Positions 57,364 through 64,000 of a stretch of DNA of 64,000 bases are shown here, piece after piece (position 1 is the stretch's first letter; each line of letters opens with the position of its first letter). The notes under the pieces were generated by a model, which ran no database searches, was not told the DNA's origin, and saw only the letters and a program-made list of their open reading frames with translations. A program made the translations under genes and the position numbers. The stretch covers positions 178,470 through 242,469 of the forward strand of contig JAEPMI010000001.1 in the NCBI GenBank assembly GCA_017644045.1. Direction: 5' to 3'. The stretch comes from Deltaproteobacteria bacterium. GTDB taxonomy: Bacteria; Myxococcota_A; Polyangia; Polyangiales; Houyiibacteriaceae.

Positions 57364-58235
57364 CGACGCTTGGGCTTTCGGCGGGTGTAGAGCTCGCCGC
57401 CGGGGCCGAGGGTCGGCGCCTTGGTCTGGGGTGTCGTGCGCAAGACCCAGAGATCGGAGCGGGAGCCGATGGATTCGGCGCCGTCGTACTCGCTGAAGTC
57501 TCGGCGCACCTCGCGGATGACGAGGCCGCACTCCGCGAGGAGGCGCTGCTTGGCGAGCGCCCGGTCGGGCGCGCGGCGGCTCGCGCCGAAGGCGAGGTAG
57601 AGGGTGCCGCCTTCGCGAAGCGCCTCGATGGCCCGCGCGATGAAGAGGGCGAAGCCCTCGATCGCGTAGGGCGGGTCGGTGAAGACGGCGTCGCGCTCGC
57701 GGAGCGTCTTCGGGATCGGCTCGCGCAGGTCGTGCTCGTGAACGTCGACCTCGGCGCCCTTCAGGAGCGCGACCAGCTCGGGGTCCACCTCGAGCACCGA
57801 GAGCTCGGCAGCCGGCGCGAGCGAGCGGGTGGCCGCCGAAGTGAGGTCGTCATCGCCGAGGAAGAGGAGCGAGCGTTCGGCGCACCCCTCGGCGATGAGG
57901 AAGCGGGCGCGGCGGACGACGCTCTCCGGCGTGGCGTAGACCTGGTCGAGGTCGCGACGGATCGAACGGCCGGCGCCGAGGAGGCGGACGGTCTCGGCGA
58001 GCTCGTCGTTGGTGCGCTTTGACCCGAGGGCGCGGGACCGGCGAGCAGCCGCCAGCGCCTCGAGGCCGGCGGGCGAGAGCTGGAAGCGATCCGAGCTCTG
58101 CGCGAACCAGTCCGGGTGCGCCTTGCCGAGCGCCTTCAGCACCGAGTGCGGCTCACCCGATCGCCGCACCACCTCGGTGCGCGCGAGGGTCGACTCGGCG
58201 ACCGCGTCGAGCACCCGAAACTCTCCAGAGTCCAT
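57360..58235 (-). CDS. bpsA: BpsA-like N4-bis(aminopropyl)spermidine synthase family protein
   Basis: The protein has 291 residues. An N-terminal winged-helix-like region (FRVLDAVAESTLARTEVV ... LSPAGLEAL) precedes a Rossmann aminopropyltransferase domain with LFLGDDDLTSAA (the Gly-Asp-Asp-Asp motif with the catalytic Asp of BpsA), VLEVDPELVALL (co-substrate-binding acidic residue) and FTDPPYAIEG. The enzyme adds aminopropyl groups from decarboxylated SAM to make branched polyamines, best known in thermophiles. C-terminal basic tail. No other polyamine gene is adjacent. Confidence 0.8.
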   Translation of the reverse strand: MDSGEFRVLDAVAESTLARTEVVRRSGEPHSVLKALGKAHPDWFAQSSDRFQLSPAGLEALAAARRSRALGSKRTNDELAETVRLLGAGRSIRRDLDQVYATPESVVRRARFLIAEGCAERSLLFLGDDDLTSAATRSLAPAAELSVLEVDPELVALLKGAEVDVHEHDLREPIPKTLRERDAVFTDPPYAIEGFALFIARAIEALREGGTLYLAFGASRRAPDRALAKQRLLAECGLVIREVRRDFSEYDGAESIGSRSDLWVLRTTPQTKAPTLGPGGELYTRRKPKRR

Positions 58236-58241
58236 CGGCGG

Positions 58242-58247
58242 ACGCTA
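58242..58247 (-). promoter_or_regulatory. -10-like element TAGCGT (minus), 6 nt before ATG 58235
   Basis: TAGCGT on the minus strand fits TANNNT with a 6-nt gap to the start codon; no Shine-Dalgarno sequence. TCGACG lies 17 bp further upstream as a weak -35. Confidence 0.35.
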
Positions 58248-58333
58248 GCACCACCGCAGACACCGTCGAAACGCGGACGAAACGAGAACGCGCTTCACTT
58301 GCCCCCGCTTGTGGTACCGTCCCGGCGCTCGCC

Positions 58334-59632
58334 ATGCGCGCTTTCTTCGTTCACCTGACGGTGCTGGGTGTCGCCGTCGTGTTCGCGCCTTCCGTCGTGG
58401 AGGCCACACCCCCCGATGTGTTCGGCTACGGCGCTCGCCACCAGGCCTTGGGCATGACCGGCGTGTCGTTCTCCAACGACTACGAAGCGGTCTTCGCGAA
58501 CCCCGCCGGCCTGGCGCGCGCAGAGCGGAGCGGGATCAGCCTCGGTCTGCAGGCCGCGTCCTTCGAGCTGACCCTCGACGGCGACGACTTCGACCTCGAG
58601 GCCTACCGCGGCAGCACCATCGGCTTCCACCTGCCGCTGCCCTTCGGCGGGGCGCTGGAGAACGTCCTCACGCTCGGCGCGGGCTTCTACACGCCGGCGA
58701 ACACCGTCCTGCGCACCGACATCATCTTCGCCGAGACGCCGCAGTGGGCGCTGCTCGCGCGCACCCAGTCGGTGAACCTGGCCATCGGCCTCGGCATCGA
58801 TCTGGGCAAGCTCGTCCCCGGGCTGAGGCTCGGCATCGGCGTCTCCGCGCTCGCGACCATCACCGGTCGGCTGATCGTCACGCTCGACGAAGCCAACTCG
58901 TTCAACTCGCTCACCGAGACCCAGCTGCTGGTCAGCTACAACCCGATCGTCGGCGTCACGTACGACACCGGCGACTGGAAGATCGGCCTGGTCTACCGCG
59001 AAGAGGTCCGCTCCGACATCGACCTCGACATCATCGTCGAGGGCCTCCCGGTCGCGCTCCCGCGGATCAACATCACGGCCACTCCGCAGTACGACCCGCA
59101 CACGCTCGCGGCCGAGGTCGCCTGGCAGGCGACCCCGAACCTGATGGCGGCGCTCCACCTCACCTACCGGCGCTGGTCGGCGTGGCCCGGGCTGGTGGGC
59201 AAGTCCACCGAGAGCTCGTTCTTCCCCGTGGCCCCCGACATGCGCGACACCATCTCGCCGCGCCTCGCCATCGAGTACGTCGGCGGCCGTCGCAACACCG
59301 AGGGCGCGCTCCGCTTCGGCTACTCCTACGAGATGACGCCGTCGCCTCCGGCGGCCATGGCGGCGGGTCGTGATTCGGAAGGTCAGCCTCGAGAAGGGGT
59401 GATGCTCCCGCGGCGACTGCTGGACTCGGACCGGCACATTCTCACCGGTGGCTTCGGCATGGCCTATCACGTGCCGGACAGCCCGGCGGTCATCCGCCTC
59501 GACGCCTTCGGCCAGCTGCACCGCGTGGTCGAGCGGACCCACGACATCCCGGCCGTCGATGGCGGCGCCTCGAACATGGTGACCAGCGGCTGGATCGTCG
59601 CCGGCGGTTGGACGGGAGCGATCGAATGGTGA
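58334..59632 (+). CDS. OmpP1/FadL-type outer-membrane protein
   Basis: The protein has 432 residues from ATG 58334. A signal peptide ends near VEA. ANPAGLARAERS is the N-A-A-G/N-P-A-G motif of the OmpP1/FadL/TodX hydrophobic-compound transporters. FHLPLPFGGALENVLTLGAGFYTP is the following strand region, and the rest shows barrel strands ending in GWTGAIEW (terminal aromatic). Probably imports fatty acids or hydrocarbons. It is the first of a four-gene run with overlapping ends. Confidence 0.85.
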   Translation: MRAFFVHLTVLGVAVVFAPSVVEATPPDVFGYGARHQALGMTGVSFSNDYEAVFANPAGLARAERSGISLGLQAASFELTLDGDDFDLEAYRGSTIGFHLPLPFGGALENVLTLGAGFYTPANTVLRTDIIFAETPQWALLARTQSVNLAIGLGIDLGKLVPGLRLGIGVSALATITGRLIVTLDEANSFNSLTETQLLVSYNPIVGVTYDTGDWKIGLVYREEVRSDIDLDIIVEGLPVALPRINITATPQYDPHTLAAEVAWQATPNLMAALHLTYRRWSAWPGLVGKSTESSFFPVAPDMRDTISPRLAIEYVGGRRNTEGALRFGYSYEMTPSPPAAMAAGRDSEGQPREGVMLPRRLLDSDRHILTGGFGMAYHVPDSPAVIRLDAFGQLHRVVERTHDIPAVDGGASNMVTSGWIVAGGWTGAIEW

Positions 59633-60972
59633 GCCGCGTCGCTGCCGCGCTCGTCGCGCTCTGGGTCGCCCTCGTCGCCAACCGCGCCGAGGCGACCCCG
59701 CCCGACACGCACGGTCTCTTCTCTCGATCGATCAGCCTCGGTGGCGCCGTCACCGCGGACGTCGAGGACTCGAGCGCCAACTACTACAACCCCGCCGGCC
59801 TGGTGCGCAGCGGTGAGCTGCGCCTCACCGTCGGCTACCTGAGCGTCAGCCCGTACCTGAACATCAACGACGAGCGCTCGTCGGTGGAGCGGCACGGCGC
59901 GATGGTGGTCGGCCTGGTCGCGCCCGCGACCTTCGGCAACGCACGCCTCGCCTTCGGCCTCGCGCTGCACCTGCCGGACCAGCGGCTCGCGCGAACCCGC
60001 TCGGCCGTCGTGACCCGACCGCGCTGGGAGATGTACGACACACGCCCGGGCCGCATCTATCTGGCGACGAACATCGCGGTGAGCCCCGCGCCGTGGCTCA
60101 CGATCGGTGCGGGCATCACCTTCCAGTCGCCCTCGGACCTGACCCTCGACATCCGGGGTGACGCCCACGCGACCAGCCCCGATTCGATGTCGCGGCTGGA
60201 GCACCAGTTCGCCGGCGACTTGACCTCGATCCGCTACCCGCAGGCCGGCATCCAGATCCACCCGCACGAGAAGTTCTCCTTCGGCGTCGCCTATCGCGGC
60301 GAGTTCGAGCTCCGGAACCGGATCGTCGCCCTCGCCGACGCCAACATCATCGGCATCGGCGCCGACCCGATCCCCCTGCAGTTCTCTCTGGTGTCGGACA
60401 CGACCAGCATGTTCGGTCCGCAGCAGGTCTCGGTCGGCGCGGTCTTCGACCCGACCTCCTGGCTGCATCTCGCGTTCGAGCTCACCTGGTACGACTACTC
60501 GAAGCACCCGAGCTTGATCGCGGACCAGGAGATCCTGCTCAGCGCCGACCCGCCGCCGGGGCTCGGCATCACCATCCCCGACGAGATCACCTCGCTCCCG
60601 CCGCTGCCGCTGAACCTGCACGACACCTTCGTGCCGCGCGTCGGCATCGAGATCACCGCAGCGCGGACCGAGGCCTACACGCTGCAGACCCGACTCGGCT
60701 ACGTGTACGAGAACTCGCCCTTCCCGGCCCAGACCGGAACGCTGAACTTCGTCGACAACGACAAGCACACGATCACCGCGGGCGTCGGGCTGCAGCTCAC
60801 CGACCTCGAGCCGACCCTTCCGGGCTCGCTCAGCATCGACGTGCACGCGATCTACAGCTACCTGCCCGAGCGCGAGCACATCAAGGACTCGCTCGTCGAT
60901 CCGGTCGGCGACTACCGCTCGGACGGCCACCTCTTCGGGGTGGGCGCCACGCTCGAGGTCGCGTTCGAATGA
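59626..60972 (+). CDS. OmpP1/FadL-type outer-membrane protein, second of the pair
   Basis: The protein has 448 residues. ATG 59626 overlaps the upstream stop by 7 bp, giving a signal peptide ending at AEA. YYNPAGLVRSGEL is the FadL hallmark, and LVAPATFGNARLAFGLALHLP is the next strand pair. The C-terminus LFGVGATLEVAFE has the alternating barrel pattern. It is similar in plan to its neighbour but not a near-copy; the two may form different channels for one substrate class. Confidence 0.85.
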   Translation: MVSRVAAALVALWVALVANRAEATPPDTHGLFSRSISLGGAVTADVEDSSANYYNPAGLVRSGELRLTVGYLSVSPYLNINDERSSVERHGAMVVGLVAPATFGNARLAFGLALHLPDQRLARTRSAVVTRPRWEMYDTRPGRIYLATNIAVSPAPWLTIGAGITFQSPSDLTLDIRGDAHATSPDSMSRLEHQFAGDLTSIRYPQAGIQIHPHEKFSFGVAYRGEFELRNRIVALADANIIGIGADPIPLQFSLVSDTTSMFGPQQVSVGAVFDPTSWLHLAFELTWYDYSKHPSLIADQEILLSADPPPGLGITIPDEITSLPPLPLNLHDTFVPRVGIEITAARTEAYTLQTRLGYVYENSPFPAQTGTLNFVDNDKHTITAGVGLQLTDLEPTLPGSLSIDVHAIYSYLPEREHIKDSLVDPVGDYRSDGHLFGVGATLEVAFE

Positions 60973-62033
60973 TGAGGCGACGCAGCATCGGCCTCGCGGC
61001 GATGACCCTCGCGTTCGTCGCCTGCGCGACGCTCGGCGCGGAGACCGACTTCCCCGACATCATCCAGTCGAGCGGGGCCGGCCCCTTCAGGCTCCTGACC
61101 GCCGAGGAGACCGGCGGGCTCGCGGCGCCGAACGGCCGCATCTACTTCAACCGGCAGGCGGTCCAACGCTCGATGGTCGCCGACGGGATGCTCTTCTACG
61201 ACGGCGCGGACGAGATCGACGAGCCGCCCGACCGGAACCCGGACCTACCGGAGGGCGCGCTCGACTTCGCGCAGCTCGGACCGAGCCGGATCTTCCGCAG
61301 CGAGCCGCGACCGGTGGGCATGGACGTGCTCGAGGGTGCGCTCAGCTTCAACGGTGGCCCCATGGTCCTCGAAGCCAGCGAGGCCTGGGAGGGCGAGTCG
61401 GTCTTCGACCCCTGGGTGCACGTCGACGACGACGGCACCGCACGGCTCTACTACGCCGCCGAGGGCGGCATCGGCGTGGCCGAGGCGAGCAGCGCCGGCG
61501 GCGCGTTCAGCAAGGTCGCGGGTCCGGTGATCACCGACGCGCGCTCGCCCACCGTGGTCCGCTTCGGCGGTGAGCTGGTCATGCTCTTCGAGGCGACCGA
61601 CACGGGCACCATCGGCCTGGCGCGCTCGAGCGACGGCCGCGCGTTCACCGAGGACACGCGAGAGCTCGACCTCGCGCTCGCGGGGGAGAGCGAGCTCGCG
61701 CGTCCCGGCGCAGTGGTCGCGACCACGCCGACCGGCCGCACGGTCCTGCGCGTCTACTTCGAGGCGGTCGGGGCCGAGGACCTGCGCATCGTGACCCTCG
61801 CGGCGACCGTGGACCTCGACTCGTGGGACCGACTCGAGTCCGAGATCGGCGTGCTCTCGACCGTCGAAGGCGCACGGGCCCCGGCGCCGCTCCTGCTCGA
61901 TGATGGCATCACGGCGCTGACCCTCACGCGGCCTCGCGAGTCCCGGGGCGTGGAAGTGCACGCGGTCTGTGGCGCCATGGCTCCGGCGCATCTGTCGCTG
62001 GTCGACGCGCCCGAACCCGCCGCCGAGGAATGA
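60969..62033 (+). CDS. Lipoprotein with beta-propeller (glycosidase-like) repeats
   Basis: The protein has 354 residues. Lipobox VAC (Cys19). Repeats such as FDPWVHVDDDGTARLYYAAE, SPTVVRFGGELVMLFEA and IGLARSSDGRAFTE resemble blades of five-bladed propellers of the GH43/GH32 type, where Asp residues at blade starts bind sugar. No full catalytic triad can be assigned. ATGA overlaps with the barrel gene before it and with the glycosylase after it indicate one operon. Confidence 0.75.
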   Translation: MMRRRSIGLAAMTLAFVACATLGAETDFPDIIQSSGAGPFRLLTAEETGGLAAPNGRIYFNRQAVQRSMVADGMLFYDGADEIDEPPDRNPDLPEGALDFAQLGPSRIFRSEPRPVGMDVLEGALSFNGGPMVLEASEAWEGESVFDPWVHVDDDGTARLYYAAEGGIGVAEASSAGGAFSKVAGPVITDARSPTVVRFGGELVMLFEATDTGTIGLARSSDGRAFTEDTRELDLALAGESELARPGAVVATTPTGRTVLRVYFEAVGAEDLRIVTLAATVDLDSWDRLESEIGVLSTVEGARAPAPLLLDDGITALTLTRPRESRGVEVHAVCGAMAPAHLSLVDAPEPAAEE

Positions 62034-62977
62034 CCCGCACGCCGGATGCGGAGCGGGTGTTCGAGTGCGAGCACCCGACCGACCCGGTGCGCACGCTTCG
62101 CCTGCAGCGGCTCGGTCGAAAGGACGAGTCGATGCACGTCGAGCCCGGCGCGCTCACCCTCGCCACGCGCACCCGCGCGGGGGCGGTCGCGGTGCGACTC
62201 GAGGCGCTCGACCCACACCGCGTGCGCCTCTCGGCGTGGGGACCGGCGGCCGAGTACGCAGCCGAGCGAGGCGAGTGGCTGCTCGGGCTGGACGACGATC
62301 CGACCACCTTCGATCCGACCGCGGGCGGCACCGCCGATCCGACGGTCGCGCGTCGGCTGCGGCGGATGATGCGCGAGCAGGAGAGCATGCGACTCGGGCG
62401 CTCGCTCTCGGTCTTCGACATCCTGGTCCGCACGGTGCTCCAGCAGCGGGTGACCTGGATCGAGGCGACGAGAGCGCAGCGCGTGCTGACGCGCGAGTAC
62501 GGCGAGCCTGCGCCGTTGCCCGGGCTTCGGCTGCCGGCCGACCCGCGAAAGCTCGCGGCCGCGCCCTACTACGATCTGCACCCCGCGGGCATCGAGCGAA
62601 GCCGCGCCAAGACGTTGCGATTGCTCGCCAAGCGCGCGGCCGCGATCGACGACATCGACCAGCTGCCGCCCGAGGAAGCGAAGGCCGCGCTCTTCGCGCT
62701 CCCGGGGATCGGGGGCTGGTCGGTCGGCATGATCGCCGGTTTCGGTCTCGGCGATCCCGACGCGGTCCCGGTCGGTGACTTCCACCTGCCGAACGTGGTC
62801 AGCACCTTCTTCGCGGGCGAGCCGCGCGGCGACGACCGGCGGATGCTCGAGCTGCTGAAGCCCTTCAGGGGCCACCGCTTCCGCGTCATCCGCCTGCTGA
62901 TGACCTCCGGCATTCACGCCGAGCGCCGCGGTCCGAAGAACGCACCGTCGAAATGGACGACGGACTCGAACTACTGA
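62030..62977 (+). CDS. AlkA-like DNA-3-methyladenine glycosylase
   Basis: The protein has 315 residues. HhH-GPD fold: hairpin LFALPGIGGWSVGMIAGFGLG followed by VPVGDFHLP, where Asp is the catalytic residue. DILVRTVLQQRVTWIEA is the preceding substrate-pocket helix with QQ. There is no Fe-S cluster. It excises alkylated or damaged bases. It is oddly coupled (4-bp overlap) to an envelope operon. Confidence 0.88.
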   Translation: MTRTPDAERVFECEHPTDPVRTLRLQRLGRKDESMHVEPGALTLATRTRAGAVAVRLEALDPHRVRLSAWGPAAEYAAERGEWLLGLDDDPTTFDPTAGGTADPTVARRLRRMMREQESMRLGRSLSVFDILVRTVLQQRVTWIEATRAQRVLTREYGEPAPLPGLRLPADPRKLAAAPYYDLHPAGIERSRAKTLRLLAKRAAAIDDIDQLPPEEAKAALFALPGIGGWSVGMIAGFGLGDPDAVPVGDFHLPNVVSTFFAGEPRGDDRRMLELLKPFRGHRFRVIRLLMTSGIHAERRGPKNAPSKWTTDSNY

Positions 62978-63003
62978 CGGATAGGCACTGGGTGACAGTC
63001 CGG

Positions 63004-63032
63004 TTGACGACCCGCCCCCGGTCTCGGATGCT
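63004..63032 (+). promoter_or_regulatory. Sigma70-like promoter of a TetR gene
   Basis: TTGACG (63004-63009), a 17-bp spacer and GATGCT (63027-63032) end 6 nt before GTG 63039. This predicts a leaderless transcript. A short ACTG/CAGT inverted repeat at 62987-62999 is a weak operator candidate. Confidence 0.5.
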
Positions 63033-63038
63033 CCGGTC

Positions 63039-63644
63039 GTGAACACCGAGACCGACGCGGCCCCGCTGGGCCGACGCGAGCGACGCAAGCGCGCCACCCG
63101 CGAGGCTCTGCTCGACGCGGCCTTCGCGCTCTTCGCAGAGCGCGGCTACCACGAGACCACGGTCGACGAGATCGCCGACGCCGCAGGGGTCTCGCGCCGG
63201 ACCGCCTTCCGCTACTTCCCGACCAAGCATTCGCTGGTCTTCCCCGAGCGGGAACGGCGGCTGGAGCGCTTCAAGGAACTGCTCCACGACGATCCGAAGC
63301 TCCGTCCGTACCAGGCGCTGCGGCACGCGGTGCTCGCCCTGGCGGTCGAGTACCAGGAGGAGCGTGGCTACCTCGTCGCGCAGGACGCGCTGGTGCAGGC
63401 GACGCCGGAGCTCGCCGGCCTCGAGCTGCGGATGGACCGCGACTTCGAGGAGGCGATGGTCGAGCGTCTGCGCGACGGCGGACGATCACGCGCGGCGGCC
63501 CGCCGAGCGCGGGTGCTCGGGGCCGCCGTCATGGGCGTGATCCGCGCCTCCCTCCGCGAGTGGCTCGACGGCGGGGGCAAGGCGGACCTGGCCGGCCTCG
63601 GTGAAGAGGCCTTCCGGGTTCTGGAAGAGGGCGTCTCGGTCTGA
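63039..63644 (+). CDS. TetR-family transcriptional regulator
   Basis: The protein has 201 residues. The helix-turn-helix is TTVDEIADAAGVSRRTAFRYFPTKHSLVF, the pattern of TetR regulators related to mycofactocin and antibiotic-efflux controllers. The rest is helical. GTG 63039 is the start. It is followed by copy B of the structured element and by convergent infA. Confidence 0.9.
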   Translation: MNTETDAAPLGRRERRKRATREALLDAAFALFAERGYHETTVDEIADAAGVSRRTAFRYFPTKHSLVFPERERRLERFKELLHDDPKLRPYQALRHAVLALAVEYQEERGYLVAQDALVQATPELAGLELRMDRDFEEAMVERLRDGGRSRAAARRARVLGAAVMGVIRASLREWLDGGGKADLAGLGEEAFRVLEEGVSV

Positions 63645-63657
63645 GCTGCCGCGTCAG

Positions 63658-63777
63658 GAGGACGTGGCGCGAAGCGCGAGGACGCACCGAGCGGCCATGC
63701 CGCGAGACCTTCAGGTTTTTGGGGAGACGAGGAGCGATTCACTCGCGACGAGTCGGGGGATTTTCCCAAAATCCCCC
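63658..63777 (+). ncRNA. Structured dispersed element, copy B
   Basis: Corresponds to 21684-21803, with identity highest in the first 60 bp and in CGATTCACTCGCGACGAG. The same three small stems are kept; one loop base changes (CAC to CAT). The terminal hairpin (63755-63777) is GGGGGATTTT / AAAATCCCCC with a CCC loop. Relative to copy A three base pairs change on both sides and keep pairing. It lies between the convergent TetR and infA genes. Confidence 0.55.
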
Positions 63778-63788
63778 AGGGAAAGAAT

Positions 63789-64000
63789 TCACTTCTGCCG
63801 GAAGACGATCATTCCGTGGGTGAGATCGTAGGGCGAGAGGGCGACCGTGACGTGGTCGCCGAGGATCACTCGGATGCGGAACTTGCGCATCCGGCCGCAG
63901 AGCTGTGCTCGAACGGTGTTGCCCGCCTCGGTCTCGACCTCGAACTGACCACCAGCGAAGACATTGGTGATCACACCGTTGAGCTTGATGTGATCGTCAC
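63789..64000 (-). CDS. infA: Translation initiation factor IF-1 (5' end outside window)
   Basis: The last 70 or so residues of IF-1 are present; the start lies beyond base 64000. The OB-fold is clear: IKLNGVITNVFAGGQFEVE, then CGRMRKFRIRVILGDHVTVALSPYDL and GMIVFRQK at the end, matching the universal R-x-x-IRI-x-x-GD-x-V-x-VE pattern. It binds the ribosomal A site during initiation. The tail ends at TGA 63789-63791, 12 bp from copy B of the structured element. Confidence 0.95.
   Translation of the reverse strand, partial: DDHIKLNGVITNVFAGGQFEVETEAGNTVRAQLCGRMRKFRIRVILGDHVTVALSPYDLTHGMIVFRQK

Overview
The window is very GC-rich, gene-dense DNA that looks like a Myxococcota (myxobacterial) chromosome. 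Three things point there: two proteins ending in MYXO-CTERM-type tails (Cys-Gly-Cys, membrane segment, Arg run), many Cys-rich lipoproteins with Asp-rich linkers after the lipobox, and MopE-type metal-binding repeats, DUF1552/DUF1592 proteins and eukaryote-like Ser/Thr kinase signalling. A Sandaracinaceae/Polyangiales-like source is my inference from style, not proven. I see no rRNA, tRNA, CRISPR array, prophage or complete insertion sequence.

Layout. 1-6.6 kb: end of a thioester-reductase-type protein, lipoproteins, a GNAT enzyme, a diheme cytochrome-like lipoprotein and a PepSY membrane protein under a probable Fur-controlled promoter. 6.6-11.8 kb: a GH3-type adenylating enzyme divergent from an acyl-CoA dehydrogenase/SDR pair and a polytopic membrane protein, probably lipid or acyl metabolism. 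12-16.7 kb: MFS transporter, DprE1-like FAD oxidase, PP2C phosphatase fused to a cyclic-nucleotide domain, thymidine kinase. 16.8-28.3 kb: Ser/Thr kinase, a second diheme lipoprotein, a TPR protein, and two large MYXO-CTERM surface proteins (MopE repeats; 22 EGF modules). 28.35-29.8 kb: a repeat-bounded segment with two convergent four-helix-bundle (S23/Avd-like) genes. 30.2-35.3 kb: DUF1552/DUF1592 pair and a CNNM/CorC-type protein. 35.4-43.9 kb: housekeeping block (argG, DnaK with a J-protein and a companion, argF, hslVU). 43.9-51.3 kb: unknowns, a lipoprotein with kinase-like motifs, a decayed beta-barrel gene, an ABC1 kinase and a MopE lipoprotein. 51.3-56.6 kb: a hydrolase and a four-gene envelope redox cluster (Cys-rich lipoprotein, redoxin lipoprotein, outer-membrane protein, TlpA). 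56.7-64 kb: two TetR regulators, a BpsA-like aminopropyltransferase, a four-gene run (two OmpP1/FadL-like barrels, beta-propeller lipoprotein, AlkA-like DNA glycosylase) and the end of infA.

Two themes cut across the genes. First, many start codons lack a Shine-Dalgarno sequence and instead have a -10-like hexamer (TANNNT or close) 4-9 nt upstream, which suggests widespread leaderless transcription. Second, several families of non-coding repeats sit between genes: a terminal-inverted-repeat element whose edges carry the stop codons of both neighbours, a long inverted repeat, a hairpin-bearing direct repeat, 19/20-bp tandem arrays, and a two-copy structured element whose terminal hairpin shows compensatory base changes.
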